NCBI GenBank assembly: GCA_002483105.1
Contig: DLHG01000015.1
Location: 380,197-444,196 of the forward strand
Length of the DNA: 64,000 nt
Source of the DNA: Bacteroidetes bacterium UBA7674
GTDB taxonomy: Bacteria > Bacteroidota > Bacteroidia > Chitinophagales > Chitinophagaceae
Reading direction: 5' to 3'
Part shown: piece by piece, positions 8,289-16,605 of the stretch
Position numbering within the stretch: the stretch's first letter is position 1
How the letters are laid out: the number at the start of each line of letters is the position of its first letter
The notes under the pieces: model-generated
Told to the model about the DNA's origin: nothing
The model's input: only the letters and a program-made list of their open reading frames with translations
Databases searched by the model: none
Position numbers and translations under genes: made by a program

Positions 8289-9683
8289 TTATTGGGCCTT
8301 GATGTGTTTGATGCAATCTTCAAGCGTGAGCATTTGTTGTTCGCCGGTCTTGAAGTTTTTAAGGCTGTACATTCCTTTCTCGCGCTCTTCGTCGCCTGTG
8401 AGGATGACATAGGAAATGTTGCGCTTGTTGGCGTACTTCATCTGCTTGTCGAACTTTACGACGTCGGGAAATATTTCTGCTGAGATGCCTCCATTGCGTA
8501 TTGGTTGCAACGCCGATAAAGCATATTGTTCATTTTCTCCGCCGAAGTTGATTATCATCACCTGCGTAGCAACGGATAGTTCTTCCGGGAAAGCGTTCAG
8601 TTCATCCAGGACATCATATATCCTGTCGATACCGAAGGACACACCTACACCAGAAAGTCCCTTGAGACCAAACAAACCTGTGAGGTCATCGTAGCGGCCA
8701 CCTCCACCGATGCTACCCATCTTTACGGCGCTTGTTACTACTTCAACAATTACGCCTGTGTAGTAGTTCAGTCCACGGGCAAGGCTGATGTCTACTTCAA
8801 CCGTAGAATCCCATTGTGTGTTGGTCAGCGTTTTGTGGTATGATAATGTCTTTCTCAGTTCATCAATACCCTGCATACCAATGGCGCTATCTTTCATCAT
8901 TGCTTCGAGGGCAACGAGTTTTTCTTCATTGTTACCCGTAACGCTGATTATTTTTTGAATGCTATTGATGCCATCATTGTTGATGCCACGTTGCTCCAAT
9001 TCTTTTGCTACACCATCCCAACCTATCTTATCCAGCTTATCGAGTGCGATGGTGATGTCCATCATCAGGTCAGCATTACCGCTGATCTCAGCAAGGCCTG
9101 CGAGGAGTTTACGGCTGTTTATTTTTATCGTTACCTGCGGCAGCTTCATTGCATGAAACGCTGCCTGGTAAATACACAACAGTTCTGCTTCGTTGATCAA
9201 CGACACGCTACCTACCACATCGGCATCGCACTGCCAGAACTCACGATAGCGCCCCTTCTGCGGACGGTCAGCGCGCCATACGGGCTGCATCTGGTATCGG
9301 CGGAAAGGGAATACCAGATCGTTCTGGTGCATCACTACATAGCGCGCGAAAGGAATAGTAAGATCGTATCTTAAAGCACGCTCGGTCACTACCGGAGAAG
9401 AAAAAGGTTTCTCCAATATCTTACTCCATTCAGCATTCAACTTTTCTTTGTCTGCGTCTTTCTTTTCGTGCAGCCCGTTATTCAGTATTTTAAATATCAG
9501 CCTGTCGCCTTCTTCACCATATTTACCTGTTAGCGTCACCAGATTCTCCATAGAAGGAGTTTCCAGTGGCTGGAAGCCGTATTGCTCAAAGATGCCTTTG
9601 AGTATGTTTAGTATATACTGGCGCTTGCGTACCTCTTCAGGTGAAAAATCGCGCGTGCCTTGTGGTATTGATGGTTTTGACAT
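8289..9683 (-). CDS. hisS: Histidine--tRNA ligase
   Basis: The 464-residue class II synthetase opens with SKPSIPQGTRDFSPEEVRKR, the HisRS 'GTRD' start. Motif 2 is seen in FRRYQMQPVWRADRPQKGRYREFWQCDADVVG. The His-specific block LARGLNYYTGVIVEVV is followed by GGGRYDDLTGLFG and motif 3 GVGVSFGIDRIYDVL. It charges tRNA-His in the cytoplasm. Length and motifs are intact. It lies 5 bases behind the tyrosine phosphatase gene and is probably co-transcribed with it from the promoter at 10162-10193. Confidence 0.96.
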   Translation of the reverse strand: MSKPSIPQGTRDFSPEEVRKRQYILNILKGIFEQYGFQPLETPSMENLVTLTGKYGEEGDRLIFKILNNGLHEKKDADKEKLNAEWSKILEKPFSSPVVTERALRYDLTIPFARYVVMHQNDLVFPFRRYQMQPVWRADRPQKGRYREFWQCDADVVGSVSLINEAELLCIYQAAFHAMKLPQVTIKINSRKLLAGLAEISGNADLMMDITIALDKLDKIGWDGVAKELEQRGINNDGINSIQKIISVTGNNEEKLVALEAMMKDSAIGMQGIDELRKTLSYHKTLTNTQWDSTVEVDISLARGLNYYTGVIVEVVTSAVKMGSIGGGGRYDDLTGLFGLKGLSGVGVSFGIDRIYDVLDELNAFPEELSVATQVMIINFGGENEQYALSALQPIRNGGISAEIFPDVVKFDKQMKYANKRNISYVILTGDEEREKGMYSLKNFKTGEQQMLTLEDCIKHIKAQ

Positions 9684-9688
9684 TGTTG

Positions 9689-10144
9689 TTATTTGTACTT
9701 ATTAATTATCGCTTCACAGGTCCTTTCTATCAGATCATAAACGGGTGCATACCCGGCTTCTGTTCCATACCAGGGATCGGGAACTGACTGGTCTCTTTCT
9801 CCGTCCAGTTCATTGAGAAAATAATCCAGTCTTTCAGGTTTTGCTTTTCTACCTGCTATCTGCATTATATCATCATATACGTCTTCTGCCATTGCGTATA
9901 TCTTATCGTATTGCTCAAAGTCTTCCGGCTTGAATGTCCTCGCACGCTGAGCAGAAATATCTATGCCGTTGATGCTGCACACCTTTTGAGAATGCCGGTG
10001 TGGTTCCTCTCCTATGTGGAAAGAATTAGTACCTGCGGACGACACTGTCCAGTCCAAACCATGTTCCTCTATCTTCCGCCTCATTACACCTTCCGCTATG
10101 GGTGACCGGCAGATATTACCGAGACAGACCATTAAAATACGCAT
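9689..10144 (-). CDS. Low molecular weight protein-tyrosine phosphatase
   Basis: The product reads MRILMVCLGNICRSPIAEGVMRRK, where CLGNICRS is the C-x5-R-S phosphate loop, and carries the late catalytic loop VPDPWYGTEAGY. These define the LMW-PTP family, which removes phosphate from tyrosines in cytoplasmic proteins. The start at 10144 gives 151 residues, typical for the family. In-frame ATGs at 10153 and 10162 also exist, but the candidate promoter covers 10162-10193 and rules out the longest form. The gene precedes hisS by 5 bases. Its substrate is unknown; no exopolysaccharide kinase is nearby. Confidence 0.9.
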   Translation of the reverse strand: MRILMVCLGNICRSPIAEGVMRRKIEEHGLDWTVSSAGTNSFHIGEEPHRHSQKVCSINGIDISAQRARTFKPEDFEQYDKIYAMAEDVYDDIMQIAGRKAKPERLDYFLNELDGERDQSVPDPWYGTEAGYAPVYDLIERTCEAIINKYK

Positions 10145-10161
10145 ATCATTCATTACGGGCA

Positions 10162-10193
10162 CAAAACTATTTTATTTAGCTGCCATTTTCAAA
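10162..10193 (-). promoter_or_regulatory. Promoter of the phosphatase-hisS unit
   Basis: The reverse strand reads TTTG (10193-10190), 20 bases, then TAGTTTTG (10169-10162). This matches the Bacteroidota TTTG-N19/20-TAnnTTTG promoter in both sequence and spacing. It places transcription just upstream of 10153 and favours the short phosphatase start. Confidence 0.55.
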
Positions 10194-10232
10194 TTGGGTA
10201 TGTAGCTACCAAGCTGAAAATCCGCTATTTTT

Positions 10233-11375
10233 ATGACCCTGATGCAAGAAAAAGCCAAATGCAGCATATTATCAATAGTGCCTTACCGCATTATACCCAC
10301 GGTGAACGGGGGGCAGGTGTCTATTTTGAATATGCACCACCATATGGGCAAGCTCATCTCCGACCATGTGGTGACTACAGAAGACACGGGCAGCTCTGAT
10401 GCCTATGCCTTTGATATGCACCGCGCGCTGCCCTGCAATGCGACCAGGTATGTCCCCTTTGCCTTTCAGAAAATAATGGTCTCGCTGGCAAAGCAGTATG
10501 ACGTGACCGCCATTATGTGCGATCACCCCTATATGGCGATATCGGCAGTTCGTCTTGCGAGGAAGCTGGGACTACCCTACTACTTACGTTGCCATAATAT
10601 AGAGTCGGAAAGATTCAGAACGCTGGGCAAACCCTGGTGGCGTATCATGAGAGCTTATGAAAAGTGGGCGATGCAAAAAGCAGCAGGAGTGTTCTTTGTA
10701 GCAAAGGAAGACGCACAATGGGCTGTTGATCACTTTGGTATTCCTGCTGAGCGTTGTCATTTTCTTGCCTATGGCACTACACTAAGCGAAAAGCCAAAAG
10801 AGGAACTGCATACCATCGCCAAGAAGAAACTGGCTGCCGAATGGAATATTGATGAAAATAAGACGTGGATATACTTTATCGGTTCGCTGGACTATAAGCC
10901 TAATGAAGAGGCTGTAGAATATATACTGAATGAGGTTGCACCACGCCTAAGAAAATCAAATAGTAACTATCACATATTGATAGGCGGCAAAGGACTGAAT
11001 CAAGATCTGCAAGAAAAAGTAAAAGCCAGCAGCGACATCAGCTATGTAGGTTTTATTCCTGACCTGGATGATTTCCTGAATGCCTGCGATATAATGGTGA
11101 ACCCCGTGCTGACAGGTGGCGGTGTGAAGACCAAAGCTGTAGAGGCGCTAGCGTATAATAAAATTGTAGTAAGCCCATTTACTGGGGCTGCAGGGTTGAT
11201 ACCTGAAGTGAGCGGCAATAACCTGGTCATAACACCAGATAATAACTGGGATGCTTTCACTGCTGCGACAGTAAATGCCATGCAGCTAAAGGCTGATATA
11301 CCAGAGGATTTTTACAAGATATTCTATTGGGGCAATGTTGCACGGCAAGCAGTTGACATTATGTGTAAGGGCTAG
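10233..11375 (+). CDS. Glycosyltransferase family 4 protein
   Basis: The 380-residue protein has the GT-B layout. An N-terminal half begins CSILSIVPYRIIPTVNGGQVSILNM. A C-terminal half has WIYFIGSLDYKPNEEAVEYIL, ISYVGFIPDLDDFLNACDIMVNPVLTGGGVKTKAVEALAYNKIVVSP, with the GGGxxxKxxEAL loop binding the nucleotide sugar and E probably catalytic. No signal peptide is seen, so it acts in the cytoplasm. The acceptor is unknown; GT4 enzymes commonly build lipopolysaccharide or exopolysaccharide. No other polysaccharide genes are adjacent. Its 3' end overlaps the convergent DUF4159 gene by 4 bases. Confidence 0.85.
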   Translation: MTLMQEKAKCSILSIVPYRIIPTVNGGQVSILNMHHHMGKLISDHVVTTEDTGSSDAYAFDMHRALPCNATRYVPFAFQKIMVSLAKQYDVTAIMCDHPYMAISAVRLARKLGLPYYLRCHNIESERFRTLGKPWWRIMRAYEKWAMQKAAGVFFVAKEDAQWAVDHFGIPAERCHFLAYGTTLSEKPKEELHTIAKKKLAAEWNIDENKTWIYFIGSLDYKPNEEAVEYILNEVAPRLRKSNSNYHILIGGKGLNQDLQEKVKASSDISYVGFIPDLDDFLNACDIMVNPVLTGGGVKTKAVEALAYNKIVVSPFTGAAGLIPEVSGNNLVITPDNNWDAFTAATVNAMQLKADIPEDFYKIFYWGNVARQAVDIMCKG

Positions 11376-12043
11376 TTGGCAACTGTATTCCCATTGAACA
11401 CATACTGTATCATATTCGCGCCCATCTGGAGTGCTTTCACATGCTTCTCAGGGTCTTCCCTGTGTACTTCGGGGTCTTCCCATCCGTCACCCAGATCTGT
11501 TTCATAAGAATAGAAACAAACCAGTCGGCCTTTGTATATCAGGCCATAGCCTTTGGGTGGCTTCTCGTTGTGCTCATGTATTTTGGGTATCCCGTTTGCG
11601 AAATTAAATTTCTGATGATAGACCGGATGAGAGAAAGGCAACTCTACTAAAGCCAGTTCGGGGAAAATTCTTTTTAATGCAGGACGTACATATTCATCCA
11701 GGCCATAGTTGTCATCAATGTGGAGGAAGCCGCCCGATTCCAGGTACTTGCGCATGTTCTGCGCTTCGGCATCAGTAGGCGCCCAACGGCCATGGCCTGT
11801 CATGTGGACGAAAGGATAATTAAATAGCTCGGGGCTTGCTGCATCTACCTGTGCTTCCTTCAAGTCGAAGTTGGTGCGCAGTTGCTGATTGCAAAATTGC
11901 GCAAGGTTTTTCAAGGCTGTTGGGTTGGCATACCAATCACCACCTCCGCTATATATGAGCAATGCCAGCTTCAGGTTCTGCCCGAACGATGTAGCAGAAA
12001 CCAGGAGCATTGACAGTAATAATATCTTTATTTTATTCACCAT
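11372..12043 (-). CDS. DUF4159 domain protein, exported
   Basis: The 223-residue protein starts with a signal peptide (KIKILLLSMLLVSATSFGQ). It carries the DUF4159 pattern: LKLALLIYSGGGDWYANPTALKNLAQF, then FPFVHMTGHGR-like FVHMTGHGRWAPTDAEAQNMRKYLESGGFLHIDDNYG, and FSHPVYHQKFNF. The fold resembles glutamine-amidotransferase-like/ThuA domains of unknown function. In many bacteria DUF4159 genes sit near MoxR/BatA-type VWA genes, but not here. The start overlaps the end of rsmE by 11 bases, so the two are translated from one message. Confidence 0.8.
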   Translation of the reverse strand: MVNKIKILLLSMLLVSATSFGQNLKLALLIYSGGGDWYANPTALKNLAQFCNQQLRTNFDLKEAQVDAASPELFNYPFVHMTGHGRWAPTDAEAQNMRKYLESGGFLHIDDNYGLDEYVRPALKRIFPELALVELPFSHPVYHQKFNFANGIPKIHEHNEKPPKGYGLIYKGRLVCFYSYETDLGDGWEDPEVHREDPEKHVKALQMGANMIQYVFNGNTVAN

Positions 12044-12758
12044 TATTGATCATGTTAAAATAAGCACAGGCAGCCATTGCCGCCGTCTCCGTCCGTAATC
12101 TTCTTGTTCCTAATGAAACAGCTTTGAAACCATTTGCTTCGCAAAAGTTCACTTCTTCCTCTGTAAAATCACCCTCAGGACCTATCAGCAGTATCGTCTC
12201 ATTATCCGCCTTCATGGCCATAGGAAGTTCTTGCTTTTCCTTGCCTTCCATGCAATGCGCTATAAGCTTTTGCGAAACGTTACTGAATTGTGCCTCCACC
12301 TCTTTGAGACTTAGCGGCTTAGTGAGATGTGGCAAATAGTTCCCCTGCGATTGCAGCATTGCCGAAATCAATATTCCTCTCCAGCGATCATAGCGATTGC
12401 TTTCCCTTTCAGTCCGGGTAGTGGAAAGTGGAATGATACTTCTTACACCCAGTTCAGTCGCTTTTTCCAGCAGCCATTCGTTGCGGCCAGCGTTCTTGGT
12501 GAAAGCTACCGCAAGGTGAAATGAATTTTTATTGTCTTTGTGAAAGTCCAGCACATCAATTACCACACTACAGCGCTTTTTCGCCGCATCCGTAATAGTA
12601 GCTGTAGCTATATGCCCCTTACCATCGCAGAGCATGACCTTATCGCCATTCTGCTTACGGAGTACCTGCACGATATGCTTAGCCGTTTGCTCATCAAGCG
12701 CCACCGTGGCACCCTGTTTTAAATCACCCTCAAAAAAAAATCGCGCTAAAGACGCCAT
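12033..12758 (-). CDS. rsmE: 16S rRNA (uracil(1498)-N(3))-methyltransferase
   Basis: The 241-residue SPOUT methyltransferase has an N-terminal PUA-like part (HIVQVLRKQNGDKVMLCDGKG). It then shows the RsmE markers KNAGRNEWLLEKATELGVRSIIPLSTTRTE, LIGPEGDFTEEEV and VSLGTRRLRTETAAMAA, the last forming the S-adenosylmethionine-binding knot. It methylates U1498 in the decoding region of 16S rRNA. It is followed by an overlapping DUF4159 gene and preceded at 27 bases by the sigma factor gene. Confidence 0.94.
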   Translation of the reverse strand: MASLARFFFEGDLKQGATVALDEQTAKHIVQVLRKQNGDKVMLCDGKGHIATATITDAAKKRCSVVIDVLDFHKDNKNSFHLAVAFTKNAGRNEWLLEKATELGVRSIIPLSTTRTERESNRYDRWRGILISAMLQSQGNYLPHLTKPLSLKEVEAQFSNVSQKLIAHCMEGKEKQELPMAMKADNETILLIGPEGDFTEEEVNFCEANGFKAVSLGTRRLRTETAAMAACAYFNMINNGE

Positions 12759-12785
12759 AGCGGCAAGTTAATTAAAACCCCGCTA

Positions 12786-13370
12786 TTAGCGCAATACCAT
12801 CTTCTTGTCATCTATCATCTTGCGAAGATTGATGAGCCCGTAACGCATACGGCCGAGAGCAGTATTAATACTTACGGAAGTGATGCCGGCAATTTCCTTA
12901 AAGCTGAGGTCGCCATACATACGCAGGACAATTACCTCCCGTTGGTCTTCCGGAAGCAATTCTATCAACCGGCGCACACTGTCATTGGTTTGCCGGCGCT
13001 CCATAGCATCGGCCGGACTATCGGTCGTTAGCGGGAAGACATCGGAGATGTCCCGCCCATCGGCCAGCGTGATAGGGATATCCTTACGCGTTCGGCGGAA
13101 GTGGTCCATGCAAAGATTATGCGCTACCCGGATAGCCCAGGGCAGGAATTTCCCCTGCTCAGAGTATTTACCGCTGCGCATGGTCTTAATGATCTTAAGG
13201 AACGCTTCCTGGAAGATATCCTCAGCTACATACTTGTCTTTTACAAGCATATATATGGCTGTGTATATCTTATCCTTGTGCCTATAGATAAGAGGTTCAA
13301 TGGCATTCTCATTACCGCCGATAAAAGCGTGAATTAAGTCCGCGTCCGTAAGTTGGTGGGTGACTTGCAT
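12786..13370 (-). CDS. ECF-type RNA polymerase sigma factor
   Basis: The 194-residue protein has region 2 (YRHKDKIYTAIYMLVKDKYVAEDIFQEAFLKII, with the GKFLPWAIRVAHNLCMDHFRR helix) and region 4 (LLPEDQREVIVLRMYGDLSFKEIAGITSVSINTALGRMRYGLINLRKM), a helix-turn-helix for the -35 site. There is no region 3 and no anti-sigma gene next to it. Several Bacteroidota ECF factors of this form control cell envelope or secretion genes, but no target is visible here. It is probably the first gene of a unit with rsmE and DUF4159. Confidence 0.9.
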   Translation of the reverse strand: MQVTHQLTDADLIHAFIGGNENAIEPLIYRHKDKIYTAIYMLVKDKYVAEDIFQEAFLKIIKTMRSGKYSEQGKFLPWAIRVAHNLCMDHFRRTRKDIPITLADGRDISDVFPLTTDSPADAMERRQTNDSVRRLIELLPEDQREVIVLRMYGDLSFKEIAGITSVSINTALGRMRYGLINLRKMIDDKKMVLR

Positions 13371-13692
13371 AAACTACTACCTTTTTTAGATAACGTATCA
13401 GTACGCCATTCTATCAATGATTTAAAGTAGATTTTTATGCAATAAGCGTTAGCTTTTTAGAGATTTTGATTAAAAGTATATAAGACGACGTTATAAAAAC
13501 GTTAAAACAGATTATTTGTCAATTTATTGTGCAATAAGCCTTGTAAATATTTATTGCCAATCTTGTCAAAAATCCGGTCTTGTAGGGATAGACGCAGGTA
13601 AGTGAGCAAATGTTAGTGTCAGAAATAAATATTTTTAAATAAAATACCAAATAAGGCTGGTTTGGGTAGTTTTACCGGGGATTTCAAAGATC
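13371..13692. other. AT-rich divergent gap with no recognised gene
   Basis: These 322 bases separate the sigma factor gene from the small membrane protein gene. GCAATAAGC occurs twice (about 13439 and 13531). On the reverse strand there is a TTGACA-like hexamer near 13566-13571, but no clean TAnnTTTG pair was found for either gene. No open frame or RNA gene is supported. Confidence 0.5.
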
Positions 13693-14061
13693 GTGACAAT
13701 CAGGACTTTATTATGGATAGATGGACTGGCGGCATTAGCGGCTGGTATGGCCGTACTGTGTCTACGGGGGATGCTATCTAACCTGTTCCGGCTGCAGGAG
13801 GAGATATTAATTATCCAGGCTATCATCACACTGGTTTACGCCAGCTACTCTACCACACTTGCAAAAAATAAAATATACCCGAAGAAACTGATCCGGATAC
13901 TGGTCATCGCCAATTTCACTTATGTAGCATTTTGTCTCGGGTTGTTCATTAATACTTTCGCTACTACAACTGGTTGGGGTAAAAGGTACTTTATAGCAGA
14001 GGCCACATTTATCTCGGCATTAGCCATACTGGAATGCAGACAACTGAAATACCTGAAATAA
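13693..14061 (+). CDS. Small four-helix membrane protein of unknown function
   Basis: The 122-residue product has four hydrophobic segments: LLWIDGLAALAAGMAVLCL, LIIQAIITLVYASYSTTL, ILVIANFTYVAFCLGLFI and FIAEATFISALAILE. It looks like a small integral inner-membrane protein with short loops. It starts with GTG; no in-frame ATG precedes the first helix. The layout is reminiscent of SPW/DoxX-like four-helix proteins, but no specific family is recognised and no function is proposed. It converges on the 99-residue secreted protein gene, with a shared hairpin between them. Confidence 0.65.
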   Translation: MTIRTLLWIDGLAALAAGMAVLCLRGMLSNLFRLQEEILIIQAIITLVYASYSTTLAKNKIYPKKLIRILVIANFTYVAFCLGLFINTFATTTGWGKRYFIAEATFISALAILECRQLKYLK

Positions 14062-14086
14062 AAAAAGCCCGCTTATAAAAGCGGGC
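14055..14086 (-). terminator. Terminator for the 99-residue protein gene
   Basis: GCCCGCTT (14067-14074) pairs with AAGCGGGC (14079-14086) around ATAA. On the reverse strand the stem is followed by TTTTTTTATTT, so it ends the minus-strand gene at 14126. It may also serve the convergent plus-strand gene less efficiently. Confidence 0.8.
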
Positions 14087-14125
14087 CACTAAAACCAAAT
14101 CAACTCAACCTATAAACCACAAAAT

Positions 14126-14425
14126 CTATCGTCTGATGTAACCCCTGTTCTGTTGCCTGTATATCATCCTGTCCAATTCTCTTTTCTTACGTTCGATTAC
14201 TTGCTTTTCGCGGAAGGTAACTATACCGTCAGCTTTTGCCATTACGATAGTTCGCTGTAATTGTCTCTTCATCTGGTTTACCTCACGCATTTCGTATGCG
14301 GTAACGCGGTTATACCTGTTGTCCTGTATCATCCGGCGGTCTGTACGCTGCACTATTTGTGCATTTGTTTGTACTGTAGTGAACACCAGAGCCATTATTG
14401 CCGTCATCAAAAGTATCTTTTTCAT
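14126..14425 (-). CDS. Small basic exported protein of unknown function
   Basis: The 99-residue product has a signal peptide (KKILLMTAIMALVFTTVQTNAQ) and a mature part of about 77 residues. The mature part is rich in Arg, Lys and Gln (RTDRRMIQDNRYNRVTAYEMREVNQMKRQLQRTIVMAKADGIVTFREKQVIE and so on) and is predicted helical. AKADGIVTFREKQVIERKKREL resembles the EF-hand-like/TerB-like 'ADGxVTxxE' turn, but is too short to assign. Presumably periplasmic. It has its own terminator. Confidence 0.65.
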   Translation of the reverse strand: MKKILLMTAIMALVFTTVQTNAQIVQRTDRRMIQDNRYNRVTAYEMREVNQMKRQLQRTIVMAKADGIVTFREKQVIERKKRELDRMIYRQQNRGYIRR

Positions 14426-14714
14426 ATCCTGTCTTTTTAGCGAACTACCTGTTCTTGTAAGGTGTAATGCGAACGGCGTGCCAAACTTTAATTAAGGGTA
14501 TGTTAAAGGATTACTTGGCGAGAAATTATTGGTCAGGCGACCAACAACGGCGGTATATTCTTCATATACTCTTTTCATGTTGAGCCTTGGCAAAACATCT
14601 ATCTGCACGAGGAGGTTCTCTGCTCAGCTATCATGGATTCAACTCCGTTCACCATGACAGTCTATGGGGATGTGGTTCTTTGTTCTTCAGAGTTTTGCGA
14701 AGCATTTCGTGAGG

Positions 14715-14737
14715 TTGCTTCGTTCCTCGCAATGACG
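14715..14737 (-). repeat. Solo copy of the cassette repeat
   Basis: TTGCTTCGTTCCTCGCAATG continuing ACG matches 8206-8228 (CTGCTTCGTTCCTCGCAGTG continuing ACG) at 21 of 23 positions. The two differences, C to T and G to A, face each other in the small stem, so pairing is kept. No GIY-YIG gene is attached here. Confidence 0.8.
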
Positions 14738-14747
14738 CGCGAGGAAA

Positions 14748-14778
14748 TAAAAAAAGCTCCCCTTAGAAAAGGGGAGCT
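14748..14778 (-). terminator. Terminator of the dcw operon after ftsZ
   Basis: AGCTCCCCTT (14755-14764) pairs with AAGGGGAGCT (14769-14778) around AGAA. The reverse strand continues TTTTTTTATTT. It lies 37 bases past the ftsZ stop. Confidence 0.85.
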
Positions 14779-14814
14779 GTACGCAATATGAAATTATAAA
14801 CAAAAGAGACGGAG

Positions 14815-16521
14815 TTAGTCAGGCTTCTTGCCATCAAGGAATGTGTTGATGGTTTGTATGGAAGCCTGGGTTTGTTGTTGATCAGGGTTTGTACCTATGT
14901 TGTAATTACTATAATAATTATTAGTTGATGCATTCTTATTATCAAGGTTCAGATTCTGGCGCATGTAAGCAGGAACGTTTTCCAGTTCATCACCGCTTTC
15001 CGTACCTTTTACATTAAAGCTCATTTTGCGAAGGCGCTCAGCACGATCTTCCAGAGCTTTCTTCTGTTCTTCAAAACGCCTTTTCTCTTCCAGCTCATGC
15101 TCAGTCATCACATGGCCTCCGAATGTTGTAGTTGTTTCCACAGGTGCTTCCTTAATGATCATCTGCATAGGGGCAACTTCTATTTCTTCTTCCTCTTCTT
15201 CTATCACACTCTCCACTATAGGTGCAACTGTAGCAACCGGCGTTGAAGGTATTGCATTAACAACCGGCGCTTCGGAATCCAACTTCAGTACGAAGTGTTC
15301 TTTCACTTCATTACTCTTCTGCTCTGTAACTGCTACAGGGAATGCAGGTTTAGGATCGAACTGGCCTAAAGGAGCAGGGCTTTCTACTAATGTAGGCGCC
15401 ATTGATGTATTAGCAGCATTCACCGTTGAGGTGTTCACTGTAACAGGTATATCATGAGTTGCTTCCGGGTTCATTACAGCACTAGCCTGCTCAGAGCCAA
15501 GTGTCACCATGATCTTTTCAGGCTCGTTAGACTTCATTGGCTCAGGAGTAAATTCCTTCTGACTGAAACCTGTAGCTATGATGGTAACAGATATTTTATC
15601 ACCCAGGTTTGGATCGTGACCCATACCGAGTATTACGTCGCAATTGTCACCAGCCTGTTGTTGTACGTAAGCCTGTATTGCTTCCGCTTCGTCCATAGTA
15701 TGTTCAAACTCACCGGCAGCAGAATTGATGTTCAGCAGTATCCATTTAGCGCCACGGATATCGCTATCGTTCAGCAATGGAGAATTCAATGCTTCTTCTA
15801 CTGCATGCAATGCACGATTGTCGCCTGATACAGCAGAGTTACCCAATATCGCTACACCACCGTTGCGCATTACTGTGCAAACGTCAGCGAAATCGACGTT
15901 GATCTGTCCTGTAGTGTTGATCACATCAGTGATACACTTAGTAGCAGTAGCCAGGATATCATCCGCTTTAGCAAATGCCTGAGTGAACGGCAGGTTACCA
16001 AACTGCTGACGCAGTTTATCGTTAGAGATGATCAGGATAGTGTCCACGTGCTCACGCATGCGGTCAATACCCTCCTGTGCCTGCTTCATACGCTTACGGC
16101 CTTCGTAAGTGAACGGCATAGTAACGATACCAACAGTAAGGATGCCGAGGTCGCGACATATCTTAGATACTACAGGTGCGCCACCGGTTCCGGTACCGCC
16201 ACCCATACCGGCTGTGATGAAGGCCATACGGGTATTTACCTTTAGTATCTTCGATATGTCCTCATTGCTTTCTTCAGATGCCTGCTTTCCTATTTCAGGA
16301 TTAGCACCTGCACCCAAGCCTTGTGTAAGGTGCGGGCCGAGCTGTATCTTATTAGGCACAGGGCTTAAAGCCAGTGCCTGAGAATCTGTGTTACAAATTA
16401 CGAAGTCCACACCATCGATGCCCAGGTTGTACATGTAATTGATGGCATTACCACCGCCGCCACCAACGCCTATCACCTTAATGATAGAGGATTGATTTTT
16501 AGGAATTTCAAAATGTATCAT
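14815..16521 (-). CDS. ftsZ: Cell division protein FtsZ
   Basis: The 568-residue protein has the tubulin/FtsZ GTPase core: IKVIGVGGGGGNAINYM, NTDSQAL, and the GGGTGTG signature at residues 107-113. The T7 loop segment NVDFADVCTVM follows, in the fragment INVDFADVCTVMRNGG. It polymerises into the Z-ring at midcell. After the core (about residue 330) comes a linker of roughly 200 residues with an acidic run (VIEEEEEEIEV) and a charged helix (EHELEEKRRFEEQKKALEDR). It ends in NTFLDGKKPD, probably the short C-terminal peptide that binds FtsA. The linker is long compared with E. coli (383 residues in total), which is common in Bacteroidota. It is the last gene of the operon, 84 bases behind ftsA. 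Confidence 0.97.
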   Translation of the reverse strand: MIHFEIPKNQSSIIKVIGVGGGGGNAINYMYNLGIDGVDFVICNTDSQALALSPVPNKIQLGPHLTQGLGAGANPEIGKQASEESNEDISKILKVNTRMAFITAGMGGGTGTGGAPVVSKICRDLGILTVGIVTMPFTYEGRKRMKQAQEGIDRMREHVDTILIISNDKLRQQFGNLPFTQAFAKADDILATATKCITDVINTTGQINVDFADVCTVMRNGGVAILGNSAVSGDNRALHAVEEALNSPLLNDSDIRGAKWILLNINSAAGEFEHTMDEAEAIQAYVQQQAGDNCDVILGMGHDPNLGDKISVTIIATGFSQKEFTPEPMKSNEPEKIMVTLGSEQASAVMNPEATHDIPVTVNTSTVNAANTSMAPTLVESPAPLGQFDPKPAFPVAVTEQKSNEVKEHFVLKLDSEAPVVNAIPSTPVATVAPIVESVIEEEEEEIEVAPMQMIIKEAPVETTTTFGGHVMTEHELEEKRRFEEQKKALEDRAERLRKMSFNVKGTESGDELENVPAYMRQNLNLDNKNASTNNYYSNYNIGTNPDQQQTQASIQTINTFLDGKKPD

Positions 16522-16605
16522 AAAATAAAATTGTGGGGGTTAGTAAATATTTTTTATTGAAAGTTGTGACTGTTATTATTAAAAAGTGTGTTTGTTATTT
16601 GTTTA

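Larger units (their letters stand above)
14426..14814. other. 389-base gap with a dispersed repeat and the ftsZ terminator
   Basis: It holds a small palindrome TTGGTC-AGGC-GACCAA (14529-14544), a diverged copy of the GIY-YIG cassette repeat (14715-14737) and the ftsZ terminator (14748-14778). No open frame in this stretch looks like a gene. Confidence 0.6.

Noticed and set aside
8223..8483. Plus-strand frame through the 18-bp hairpin into hisS
   Set aside because: It lies antisense to hisS and crosses the hairpin; a shadow frame.
12786..13370. Assignment of the ECF sigma factor as the regulator of type IX secretion (SigP-like)
   Set aside because: It has the general form, but no sequence or context feature here supports that specific role.
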